A stretch of DNA of 64,000 nt. Origin: JAJPKK01 sp963802745 (lineage in GTDB: Bacteria > Pseudomonadota > Alphaproteobacteria > Rhizobiales > Xanthobacteraceae). The notes beneath the pieces were generated by a model, which had not been told where the DNA came from, did no database searches, and saw only the letters and a list, made by a program, of their open reading frames with translations. This document shows, piece after piece, positions 53,361-61,694 of this stretch (its first letter is position 1; every line of letters starts with the position of its first letter). The stretch lies in NCBI GenBank assembly GCA_963802745.1, contig CAWDKL010000070.1:219365-283364 (forward strand), read 5' to 3'. The position numbers and the translations under genes are program-made.

Positions 53361-53569
53361 GCATTCTGAAACGCTACGCCGCCGGAGAGATTTCGTCGCG
53401 CCAGGCCGCGAAAGAGATGGGGCCGGGGGCCAGCGAGCACGACGTATTCGCGGGCATCCTGGCCGCGCAGTTGCGTTTGCCGGAACCTCCGGCCGCGGAC
53501 GTCGCCCGCGAAGTCGCGGCATTGCGCGCGCTTTATGGACCGCACGGGCCGCGCCCGCGCGGGGGGTAA
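53279..53569 (+). CDS. uncharacterised small protein, second of an overlapping pair
   Basis: A 96-residue protein: TPDPRTLSILKRYAAGEISS, RQAAKEMGPGASEHDVFAGI, then DVAREVAALRALYG. The ISSRQAAKEMG segment looks like a helix-turn-helix, so a small DNA-binding or antitoxin protein is possible. Long overlap with the preceding gene suggests translational coupling. Confidence 0.5.
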   Translation: MERNRETSGGGEPEFERNSDTPDPRTLSILKRYAAGEISSRQAAKEMGPGASEHDVFAGILAAQLRLPEPPAADVAREVAALRALYGPHGPRPRGG

Positions 53570-53599
53570 GGCCGTCCGTGCGGTGGCCACGGCCGGCGT

Positions 53600-54571
53600 C
53601 TATTCCGGATTGATCTTGGCGTCGCGGATCACCGTGCCCCATTTGGCGATTTCTTGGCGGATTTGCGCGGCCGCCGCCTCCGGGGTGTTGGTGACCGGGT
53701 CGAGGCCGAGCGCCGCAAAGCGCTCGGCGATGTCCGGCAGCGCCACGATCGCCTTGATCTCCCGGTAGAGGAAATCCACGATGGCGCGGGGCGTGCCGGA
53801 CGGCACCAGCACGGCCTGCAGCGTGTCGGATTCCTGGTTCGGCAGCCCGGCTTCCGCGAAGGTCGGCACGTCGGGCAGCGCGGCGACGCGCCGTGGCGCT
53901 GCTACAGCGAGCGCGCGGATTTTGCCCTCCTGGATCAGCGGAATCGCTGGCGGAAGCGTCGTCATGGCGACCGGAATATGGCCGCCCGCCAGCGCCTGGA
54001 TCGCCGGCCCCGCGCCGGTGAACGGCACGTGCACGATGTCGAGCTTTTGCATGAGCCGAAAGCGTTCGCCGGACAGATGCGGCGTGGTGCCGGTGCCGGC
54101 GGAACCGTAGGCGAGTTTGCCCGGATTGGCGCGGATATGCGCGATCAGGTCCTTCACGGTCAGCGCCGGTACGGAAGGGTGAACCAGCATCACGTTCGGC
54201 GAATTGCCGACCACGGTCACCGGGGCAAAGTCGCGGATCGGGTCATACGGGATTTTCACGAACAGGCTCGGATTGACCACAAAGCTCGATGACACGAACA
54301 GGATGGTGTAGCCGTCCGGCGCGGCGCGCGCCGCCTGGCCCATGCCGGTATTGCCGCCGGCGCCGGCGACATTCTCGATGTAGAACTGCTTGCCGGTCCG
54401 CTCCGACAGCTTGGCGGCGATCAGCCGCGCGGTGACATCGACCGGCCCCGCCGGCGCGAACGGCACGATGATCCGCACCGGACGATTCGGGTAATCTTGC
54501 GCCAATGCCGGTATGGCGAGCACCAGGATAGTGAAAACAACCGTGATCGCTCCCGGTACGCTCCAACGCAT
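53600..54571 (-). CDS. Bug-family (TctC-like) periplasmic substrate-binding protein
   Basis: A 323-residue binding protein: signal peptide (TVVFTILVLAIPALAQDYP), then RIIVPFAPAGPVDVTARLIA, PDGYTILFVSSSFVVNPSLF, YGSAGTGTTPHLSGERFRLM and LPDVPTFAEAGLPNQESDTL. AAGGAGG precedes ATG 54571. It is the fourth Bug gene in the window without transporter membrane partners. Confidence 0.9.
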   Translation of the reverse strand: MRWSVPGAITVVFTILVLAIPALAQDYPNRPVRIIVPFAPAGPVDVTARLIAAKLSERTGKQFYIENVAGAGGNTGMGQAARAAPDGYTILFVSSSFVVNPSLFVKIPYDPIRDFAPVTVVGNSPNVMLVHPSVPALTVKDLIAHIRANPGKLAYGSAGTGTTPHLSGERFRLMQKLDIVHVPFTGAGPAIQALAGGHIPVAMTTLPPAIPLIQEGKIRALAVAAPRRVAALPDVPTFAEAGLPNQESDTLQAVLVPSGTPRAIVDFLYREIKAIVALPDIAERFAALGLDPVTNTPEAAAAQIRQEIAKWGTVIRDAKINPE

Positions 54572-54672
54572 CGCGCCCTCCTTATGAGCACCGGCCATGT
54601 TCGTCGGCTCGAGGCAAGCTGCCAGTTCGAGGCCGGGATCGACACCGTTATCTTGTATCTTGACCGAAGGGC

Positions 54673-55270
54673 CTATGCGAGCGGCGCGAGCGGGGTGCCG
54701 CGATACACGTCCTCAACGCGACAGCTCAGGCCGAATTCCGGCATCTCGATCGGGTCGTGGGCGCGGTTCAAAGTGCCGGGATCCCAGCCTCGGCTCTTGG
54801 CATAAATTCGCACCAAAATTTTGCGCGGATCGATCACGACCGCGTAAAGACTTTTGCGCCCTTCGAAATAACGCGCGCAGTTTGGTATCGATCTCTCGTT
54901 TCGTATTGGAGGGAGAAAGAATTTCTCCGGCCAAGTAAAACTCCTCGGCGTAGAGTTCATATCCCGCCACGCCCGGCAACACCACGACATCCGGTTCCGG
55001 CTGGAAGGTTCGCAATCCGGGGTTTCTGAGGCCGATGTTGGAACAGGCAAAGAGCGGAATGCCGTTCGCCCGCAAGGCGGTGTTAAGGAGACTGCAGAAG
55101 TTGGACGCAATGAGCTGATGTGCGATGCTCGCCGGCGCCATCATCACGGCCACACCCTCGATCAGTTCCCAATGTTCACCGTTCGGCCGCGTCTCCAGAA
55201 ACGCCATGAATTGGTCAACGTCCATCGGCTCGGGCACTGTCCGGGTCTGGCCTGTCAGCAAAAGGTCCAT
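54673..55270 (-). pseudogene. Uma2-family protein, frameshifted
   Basis: A PD-(D/E)XK-fold Uma2 protein: GEHWELIEGVAVMMAPASIA, then QPEPDVVVLPGVAGYELYAE (Asp) and LAGEILSPSNTKREIDTKL (Glu, Lys). Near 54870 one extra base breaks the frame; corrected, the protein ends RYFEGRKSLYAVVIDPRKIL and beyond, about 198 residues. It is a distant relative of the gene at 14454. Confidence 0.78.
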
Positions 55271-55613
55271 CGCTTCCTCCGTTTGACTCTGAAACCCTAC
55301 GACGAGTCTCCGTCATGTGGAAGGTCGGCAACCAAAACGGAAGACACCCAACAGGTAACGTCCCCAGGTCGCCTACGAAGTGCCGCGATCGCCTCTCGCC
55401 TCTGCCGCGCATCGAGCGACCCGTAGACGCGACCGGCGATGCCGTGCGTTAGACGTGGACGGGAATCTTTTGGCTTCGCATCGGATTGCTGACGATTGGG
55501 CAGAGAATGCAGGGGCTGACGCCCGAACCGGGAGGGTCTAAGAACAGGGGCGTTAGCTCACGCCCGCGTTCCCGCCGCGGGTTTTGCCCCATCTCCTCCA
55601 ACAAGGTCGCCCC
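55271..55613. other. intergenic region between Uma2 and the cyclase gene
   Basis: No gene, repeat or promoter I can support. Confidence 0.4.
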
Positions 55614-56585
55614 ATGCCGTCACGCAAATTCACCCGCCAGGACCTTCGCGACGCCGCGGAGAAGTACAAGAACTGGGGCAAGTGGGGCCTGGACGACGAG
55701 ATCGGCACGCTGAACTACACGTCCCCGGAGGACATCGTCGCGGCAGCCCAGCTGGTGCGCAAGGGCAAGGTGATTTCGCTCGCGCTGAATTTCGACCAGC
55801 ACGGACCGCAGGGCGGCAAAACCAAATATCCCCCGCTCGGCCGCATCAATCCGCTGCACATGATGCTGCGCACCGGCACCGACGCCTACTCCGGCGTGCT
55901 CGACAAGCGCGGGATCCGCGCCGCAGACGATCTCGTCGTGCTGCCGCTGCAGTCCGGCACCCAGTGGGACGGGCTCGGCCACATCTTTTACGAAAACTAT
56001 ATGTGGAACGGTTACGACTGCCGCGAGGTGTCGAGCTTCGGCGCCGCCAAATGCGGCATCGAGAAAACCAAGCACAAGATGGTGGGCCGCGGCGTGTTCC
56101 TCGACGTGCCGCGCGCGTTAGGCCTTGAGGAACTGGAGGACGGCTACGCCATCACCTCGGCGGACCTGGAGAAGACCGCCGCCGCACAGGGCGTCAGGGT
56201 CAAGCGCGGCGACTATGTGATCGTGCGCACCGGCCAGATGGAGCGCTGCCAGCGGCTCGGCAGCTGGGACGGCTATCCGGGCGGCGACGCTCCGGGCTTC
56301 TCGTTCGAGACACTCGAATGGGTCCACAGTACCGAGATCGCCGCGATCGCCAGCGACACCTGGGGCTGCGAAGTGCGCCCCAACGAGGCCGAGGAGGGCA
56401 TCACCCAGCCCTGGCACTGGATCACCATCCCGATCATGGGCATCACCATGGGGGAAATTTTTCAGGTCGCCGAACTCGCCGCCGATTGCGCCGCCGACAA
56501 GGTTTACGAATTCCTGTTCGTGGCGCCTGCGATCCCGATTACCGGAGCGGTGGGGTCGCCGGTCAATCCGCTGGCGATCAAGTGA
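55614..56585 (+). CDS. cyclase-family protein (kynurenine-formamidase fold)
   Basis: A 323-residue metal-dependent hydrolase of the cyclase family: WGLDDEIGTLNYTSPEDIVA, then VLPLQSGTQWDGLGHIFYEN, in which the usual HxGTHxDxxxH becomes SGTQWDGLGH. GDYVIVRTGQMERC and SDTWGCEV are also conserved. The changed metal motif means the activity is uncertain. ATG 55614; the stop overlaps the next ATG (TGATG). Confidence 0.85.
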   Translation: MPSRKFTRQDLRDAAEKYKNWGKWGLDDEIGTLNYTSPEDIVAAAQLVRKGKVISLALNFDQHGPQGGKTKYPPLGRINPLHMMLRTGTDAYSGVLDKRGIRAADDLVVLPLQSGTQWDGLGHIFYENYMWNGYDCREVSSFGAAKCGIEKTKHKMVGRGVFLDVPRALGLEELEDGYAITSADLEKTAAAQGVRVKRGDYVIVRTGQMERCQRLGSWDGYPGGDAPGFSFETLEWVHSTEIAAIASDTWGCEVRPNEAEEGITQPWHWITIPIMGITMGEIFQVAELAADCAADKVYEFLFVAPAIPITGAVGSPVNPLAIK

Positions 56586-56875
56586 TGTTCCATTCCATCA
56601 ATCCGCTGATCGCGCTCGGGGTTGCCGCCTCGACGGCGCTGACGGACGCGGCCTTCGTGTTTTTCACCGCCGCAGTCACGTCGCGGCGCCGCTTCACGGC
56701 CGCGAACTGGAGCGCGTGCTGGTATCTGCTGTCGGCCTTTGCGGTGATCAGCTACACGGAAAACGCGGTCTATGTAGCGTTCGCGGCGGCGGGCTCGTGG
56801 ATCGGCGCTTTCATCTCGGTCACCTGGCTGCATCGCGGACCCGGCCTCGCAGCGCCGCGCCACGATCCGCCGTGA
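56585..56875 (+). CDS. small membrane protein downstream of the cyclase gene
   Basis: A 96-residue protein with two or three hydrophobic segments (SINPLIALGVAASTALTDAA, CWYLLSAFAVISYTENAVYV). Its ATG overlaps the stop of the cyclase gene, so the two are coupled. Family not recognised; it may be a membrane partner of the upstream enzyme. Confidence 0.65.
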   Translation: MFHSINPLIALGVAASTALTDAAFVFFTAAVTSRRRFTAANWSACWYLLSAFAVISYTENAVYVAFAAAGSWIGAFISVTWLHRGPGLAAPRHDPP

Positions 56876-56967
56876 TCGTTAATGCGGCAGCCGCGGCGCA
56901 ATCCGTAGCGCGGGTTCCGTTTTAACCGCCGTCCAAGGCTCAATGGCGGGTTATCGCGGGGCTGCGC

Positions 56968-57050
56968 GCGTTCCCTCTCCCTCCCCGCGGCGTTCTTCAT
57001 GCCGTGGGGAGAGGGGTGGGGTGAGGGGCAGGCGCCCGTGAGGGCCTTAG
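56968..57050. repeat. composite palindromic element C, half copy
   Basis: One hairpin arm (CTCCCCGCGGCGTTCTTCAT with its mirror) followed by GGGGTGAGGGGCAGGCGCC, the left end of the element at 18548. The right half is missing. Confidence 0.7.
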
Positions 57051-57139
57051 GGGGAGACAAAGTTTTTGCGGCCAGCCGCAACTTTGCCGAATTTGGCGTA
57101 TTCCATGATGACCGGATTGGGGAAGCGGTGTGCGGGGGC

Positions 57140-58070
57140 ATGCCGCGATTAAGAATGGGGGACGGGCCGTTGGTGCACGTGGGCACGGCGTCGATCGCCG
57201 CGGGGCTGGCTGGGGCGACGGTTTTCGTAAGTCTAAGCGCATGGATGATGCAAGGCGGCGCGCTGGCAAACGGGGCGGCGTCTGCAGGGGTGGAAGCGGC
57301 GGCAACGACGAACTTCACCGCCTTCGAGGAACGTTTCTCCTCCGGCCGCTTCGCGCTGTCATCCCGCAGTGCCGCCCTGCGGACCACGATCGCGGCGCAG
57401 GCGCTCACCATCGCAGCTGACGATGACCCGGAGGATGATGCGGCGCTGAGTGTTGCCGATTCGAGCGTTCCTGACGCAAGCGTGGCGACGCCGCCCATAC
57501 GCCTTGCCTCCCTGGAGCCGATGCGGGTTACGACGCAGTCCGTCCTCGCCCCGCCGGTGCCCAAAGCTGCACCATCACGAGGCCCGGCACCGTCGAACCC
57601 GCTCGCGGACGACACCGCGCACACCGCGATCTACGATATCTCGGCACACACGGTTTATCTGCCGAACGGCAAGCGGCTGGAAGCCCATTCGGGCCTCGGC
57701 GAACACATCGACGACGTGCGCGCCGTGAATTTGAAGATGCGCGGGCCGACGCCTCCGAACGTTTATGAGCTCAAACTGCGCGAGGCTTCGTTTCACGGGG
57801 TGCAGGCACTGCGGCTCAATCCGGTCGAACTCAGGCCGAATGTACGGCCGCGACGGCATTTTGGCGCATCCGTTCATGCTCGGCCCCAACGGCCAGTCGA
57901 ACGGCTGCGTATCATTCAAGGATTATCCCGCGTTCCTGAGCGCCTATCAGCGCGGGGAGGTCACGCGGCTCGTCGTGGTCGAGCAACTCGGCAATCCTCC
58001 GCCGGCGAAGACGGCGACGGCATCGGATTGGTTTTCAAACGCACTGAAGGGCGTGTTCGGGCGGTCTTGA
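57140..58070 (+). pseudogene. DUF2778/Tlde1-domain protein, frameshifted
   Basis: A roughly 310-residue protein: membrane anchor (VHVGTASIAAGLAGATVFVS), long Ala/Pro-rich linker, then a Tlde1 (L,D-transpeptidase-like) domain, TAIYDISAHTVYLPNGKRLE. Near 57830 an extra base breaks the frame; corrected it reads MYGRDGILAHPFMLGPNGQS then NGCVSFKDYPAFLSAYQRGE with the catalytic His and Cys. Such domains trim or crosslink peptidoglycan, and some are type VI secretion toxins. No immunity or secretion genes are nearby, so a house role in the cell wall is likelier. Confidence 0.78.
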
Positions 58071-58090
58071 GTGCTTGGCGGCGTGGGATG

Positions 58091-58283
58091 CGCGCGTCCC
58101 CTCTCCCCACGGCGTTCTTAGCGCCGTGGGGAGAGGGTTAGGGTGAGGGGCAGGTCCCCGCGAGGGCCTTTCGGCGCCGTTGCGTTCCCCGGTTCGATTT
58201 ATCTTTCTCTGTAGCGGCGCTGGTGTAAGCACCTGCCCCTCACCCCAACCCTCTCCCCATCGTGAAGAACGATGGGGAGAGGG
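58091..58283. repeat. composite palindromic element C, copy 2
   Basis: Same design as 18548-18748: CCCTCTCCCCACGGCGTTCT hairpin, GGTGAGGGGCAGG, a variable centre with GGCGCCGTTGCG, then CACCTGCCCCTCACC and a second hairpin ending GATGGGGAGAGGG. It ends 4 bp before the ALDH stop. Confidence 0.8.
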
Positions 58284-58287
58284 AGGC

Positions 58288-59808
58288 CTATTCCACATCG
58301 ATATCGAACCGCACGCCCTGGGCGAGCGGCAGCGCGGTGCCGAAATTGATCGTGTTGGTGGCGCGCCGCATATAGGATTTCCACGCGTCGGAGCCGGCCT
58401 CGCGGCCGCCGCCGGTCTCTTTCTCGCCCCCGAAGGCGCCGCCGATCTCGGCCCCGGACGGCCCGATATTCACATTGGCGATGCCGCAGTCGGAACCCGT
58501 GGTAGCAACGAAGCGCTCCGCCTCGCGCATGTCGAGGGTGAAGATCGACGACGACAGCCCGGCGCCGACGGCATTGTGCAGGGCGATGGCGTCATCGAAG
58601 TCGCGATAGCGCATCACGTAGAGGATCGGCGCAAACGTCTCCCGCAGCACGGGACCGGTCTGCGCCGGCATTTCGCACAGCGCCGGGCGCACATAATAGG
58701 CCTCCGGCCCGCCGATCCCGGCGACACGCTCGCCGCCATGGACGGTGCCGCCGGCGGCCCGCACCTCGTCCAGCGCCTTTTCCATGGCGGTGAAGGCGGC
58801 ACGATCGATGAGCGGGCCGACCAGCGTATCGCCCTCGCGCGGGTCGCCGACCTTGACCGACGCGTAGACCCGGCGCAGCCGCGCTATCACGCGGTCGTAG
58901 ATATCCGCATGCACGAATAGGCGGCGTAGCGTGGTGCAGCGCTGGCCCGCGGTCCCCATGGCGGCGAAGGCCACCGCCCGCACCGCGAGGTCGAGGTCGG
59001 CCGATGGCGCCACGATGGCAGCGTTGTTGCCGCCGAGTTCGAGAATCGCGCGGGCAAACCGCGCCGCGAGCCGCGGCCCGACGGCGCGGCCCATGGCGGT
59101 CGAGCCCGTGGCCGAAACCACCGCGATTCGGGGGTCGTCCACCATCACCTGGCCGGTGTCGCGGCCGCCGATCAGCACCTCGCACAGCCCCTCGGGTGCA
59201 TCGCCGAACCGCCGCATGGCACGCGCGACGATCGATTGTACCGCGAGCGCCGTGAGCGGCGTCTTTTCCGACGGCTTCCACACCACCGGATCGCCGCACA
59301 CCAGCGCCAGCGCGGCGTTCCACGACCACACTGCGACCGGAAAGTTGAATGCCGAAATGACCCCGCACACGCCGAGCGGATGCCAGCACTCCATCATCCG
59401 GTGGTCGCCCCGCTCGGTCGCGATGGTGCGGCCATAGAGCTGGCGCGACAGCCCGACCGCGAAGTCGCAGATGTCGATCATCTCTTGGACCTCGCCGAGT
59501 CCCTCCGAGACGATCTTCCCGGCTTCGAGCGTGACCAGGCGGCCGAGATCGGCTTTGGCGGCGCGCAATTCTTCGCCGAGCAGGCGGACGAACTCGCCGC
59601 GCCGCGGCGCCGGAACCGTGCGCCAGGTCGCGAACGCGCGTGCGGCGCGGCCGATGGCGGCACCGGCCTCCTGCGGTTCCGTCACCCGCACAAGGGTCAC
59701 GGTCTCGCCGGTGATCGGCGAAGCAACCGCCAGGCCGGAGGCCGCGAACGCGCTTTCGGGTGTCCCCAGCCGCGACAGGATCGCTAAAGATTCGTCGCGC
59801 ACCGACAT
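58288..59808 (-). CDS. ALDH7-family aldehyde dehydrogenase (alpha-aminoadipic semialdehyde dehydrogenase-like)
   Basis: A 506-residue NAD-dependent dehydrogenase. The catalytic Cys is in GTAGQRCTTLRRLFVH, the general-base Glu in AILELGGNNAAIVAP, and cofactor loops in ATGSTAMGRAV. The GQRCTTLRR and ELGGNNA blocks are typical of ALDH7A1/AmaB, which oxidise aminoadipate semialdehyde in lysine breakdown. ATG 59808; a MITE-like element lies 20 bp upstream. The saccharopine-dehydrogenase-like gene before it supports the pathway. Confidence 0.88.
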   Translation of the reverse strand: MSVRDESLAILSRLGTPESAFAASGLAVASPITGETVTLVRVTEPQEAGAAIGRAARAFATWRTVPAPRRGEFVRLLGEELRAAKADLGRLVTLEAGKIVSEGLGEVQEMIDICDFAVGLSRQLYGRTIATERGDHRMMECWHPLGVCGVISAFNFPVAVWSWNAALALVCGDPVVWKPSEKTPLTALAVQSIVARAMRRFGDAPEGLCEVLIGGRDTGQVMVDDPRIAVVSATGSTAMGRAVGPRLAARFARAILELGGNNAAIVAPSADLDLAVRAVAFAAMGTAGQRCTTLRRLFVHADIYDRVIARLRRVYASVKVGDPREGDTLVGPLIDRAAFTAMEKALDEVRAAGGTVHGGERVAGIGGPEAYYVRPALCEMPAQTGPVLRETFAPILYVMRYRDFDDAIALHNAVGAGLSSSIFTLDMREAERFVATTGSDCGIANVNIGPSGAEIGGAFGGEKETGGGREAGSDAWKSYMRRATNTINFGTALPLAQGVRFDIDVE

Positions 59809-59828
59809 CGGCTTGGGCTCATCTGACG

Positions 59829-59979
59829 TAACAGGGGCAAAAGTCATGGCGGTTCTCACGGGTCATCGCCGGGCTCGTCCCGGCCATCTCGAAAATCGGC
59901 GAACCGTGCCTTCCTGTACGAAATCGCCGGGACAAGCCCGGCGATGACGAATGCATCGCCGCGACTTTTGCCCCTGTTA
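59829..59979. mobile_element. MITE-like element with 17-bp perfect terminal inverted repeats
   Basis: 151 bp bounded by TAACAGGGGCAAAAGTC (59829-59845) and its exact complement (59963-59979). If the outer TA is the duplicated target, the layout is that of IS630/Tc1-mariner-derived MITEs. The interior is a nested palindrome (GGTCATCGCCGGGCTCGTCC paired with GGGACAAGCCCGGCGATGAC). It has no gene. It sits between the saccharopine-dehydrogenase-like and ALDH genes. Confidence 0.85.
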
Positions 59980-60024
59980 GCATCTGCGTGCAGCATGGCG
60001 ACGTGGTTATTCACATCTGGACAA

Positions 60025-61122
60025 TCAACGCGAACCTCCGCCCTCCGGCTTGGCATAAACCCGGCCGAACCGGTTATCCAGAAACACTTTTAATGGAATA
60101 TCCTCCTGGCGGATAAACCCCTGCTGCGGCAGCTGGCCGGAGCTCAGCAGATCCAGCACGGCGCAGATCGCGGCGGCGGTGGTGATCTGGATGGCGCTCA
60201 AGATGTGGCCGTCCACCTCGCGGCTGTAGATCTTGTTGGCGTAGGTCTCCTGGACCAACTCCCCGCCCTTGCGGCCGCTGACCGTCACGAACACGATGAC
60301 CACGTCCTGCAGGGTGGTGGGGACCGCATGCTCGAGAATGTCCTTGAGGACGTCGCGGCGGTCGCGCAGGCGCAGGTCGTTCAAAAGCGCCCGCATGATG
60401 ACGGCATGGCCGGGATAGCGGATGGTGCGGTAATTGAGCGTCCGCACCTTCCCTTCCAGCGAATCGCACAGCGTTCCGAGTCCGCCGGAGGTGTTGAAGG
60501 CCTCGTAGGTGACCCCGTCGAGGGAAAACTCCTCGCGTTCCTCCAGCGGCTGCACTTCGCGGCGCTGGCCGTTCACGATCGCCTCGCAGGGCTCGCAATA
60601 TTCGTTGATGACGCCGTCCGTGCTCCAGGTCAGATTGTAGTTGAGCGCGTTGGAGGGATATTGCGGCAGCGCGCCCACCCGCAGCCGGACGCTGTCGAGC
60701 GTGGTGAAGCGCTTGGCCATGTCGAAGGCCACGATCGAGATGAAGCCGGGCGCCAGTCCGCATTGCGGAATGAAGGCCGTGCCGGAATCGGCCGCGAGTT
60801 CCCGCACCCGCCGCGCCCGCGCCACATCTTCGGTGAGGTCGAGATAATGGGTGCGCGCCGCGCGCGCCGCTTCCGCCACCGCGGTGGTGAGGTGAAACGG
60901 GCCGGCATTCAGCACCGCGAACTTTCCATTGAGCAAATCGAGCAGCTTGGCGCTGTCCTCCACATCGACCGCGACCGTGCGCAGGCGCTCGTCGGGTTCA
61001 AGGCGGCCCAGCACATCAGCCGACCGGTCCGTCAAGGTGACGGCGTAGTCGCCCGTCCCGGCGAGCAGCCCGGCCACGGTGGCACCGATCTTCCCGGCCC
61101 CGATCACCACGACATCCTTCAT
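60025..61122 (-). CDS. saccharopine-dehydrogenase-like oxidoreductase
   Basis: A 365-residue NAD(P)-dependent enzyme: VVVIGAGKIGATVAGLLAGT Rossmann loop, then HYLDLTEDVARARRVRELA, IPQCGLAPGFISIVAFDMA and TWSTDGVINEYCEPCEAIVN, all seen in the saccharopine dehydrogenase family. It likely acts on saccharopine or a related imino acid in lysine catabolism, upstream of ALDH7. Before the MITE inserted, the spacing to the ALDH start would have been about 65 bp. ATG 61122. Confidence 0.87.
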   Translation of the reverse strand: MKDVVVIGAGKIGATVAGLLAGTGDYAVTLTDRSADVLGRLEPDERLRTVAVDVEDSAKLLDLLNGKFAVLNAGPFHLTTAVAEAARAARTHYLDLTEDVARARRVRELAADSGTAFIPQCGLAPGFISIVAFDMAKRFTTLDSVRLRVGALPQYPSNALNYNLTWSTDGVINEYCEPCEAIVNGQRREVQPLEEREEFSLDGVTYEAFNTSGGLGTLCDSLEGKVRTLNYRTIRYPGHAVIMRALLNDLRLRDRRDVLKDILEHAVPTTLQDVVIVFVTVSGRKGGELVQETYANKIYSREVDGHILSAIQITTAAAICAVLDLLSSGQLPQQGFIRQEDIPLKVFLDNRFGRVYAKPEGGGSR

Positions 61123-61694
61123 GCAAGCCTCCGGCGGTTTGGCGCTAACGTAGCGCAAACCGTCGCGCGGCAACACCCGCGGCGGTGGATGGAGGTGGAT
61201 GGAGCGCGGGCGTCTCGCCCGCCGGCCAAGGCGACGCCGGGCAACAAATGCTCCAAACGCCGACATGAGCGTCGAACGGGCTTGCATCCCCGGCGGCGCA
61301 GCGGGACGCGAATCCCCCTCTCCCCATCGTTCTTCACGATGGGGAGAGGGTTGGGGTGAGGGGCCGGCGCGAGCACGGACGGATGGACCGATCATTTCTG
61401 CCGCGGCGGCCAACGCGGCGGTGCCGCAAAGCTCTCACGTGTCACTGCTCCTCACCCCGACCCTCTCCCCGCGGCGTGAAGAACGATGGGGAGAGGGGAC
61501 GCGCGCATCCGCGGCGGAGCGATCTCGGCCACGCCCCGGTACCAAAGCTTGACTCACGTCGGGAGTCCCGCATCAACTGTCCATCGATCTCCCCGTTCCG
61601 GGCTGTCGCACAATCAGGCCGCCGCGCCGGCCGTATCGATCGTTCCCACGGTGAACGGAGCGATGCGCCGTCGGCCGACGAAAAGGACTCCGCC
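61123..61694. other. intergenic region between divergent genes
   Basis: Holds element C copy 3 and presumably the promoters of the saccharopine-dehydrogenase-like and bicupin genes. No gene seen. Confidence 0.45.
61314..61506. repeat. composite palindromic element C, copy 3
   Basis: CCCTCTCCCCATCGTTCTTC hairpin, GGTTGGGGTGAGGGGCCGG, a different centre, then TCCTCACCCCGACCCTCTCC and a hairpin ending GGGGAGAGGGGACGCGCGC. The centre differs from the other copies while both ends are kept. Confidence 0.8.

Noticed and set aside
57140..58070. A type VI secretion toxin on the basis of the Tlde1 domain
   Set aside because: There are no immunity, VgrG, PAAR or Hcp genes nearby, and similar DUF2778 proteins are common in rhizobia as presumed cell-wall enzymes.
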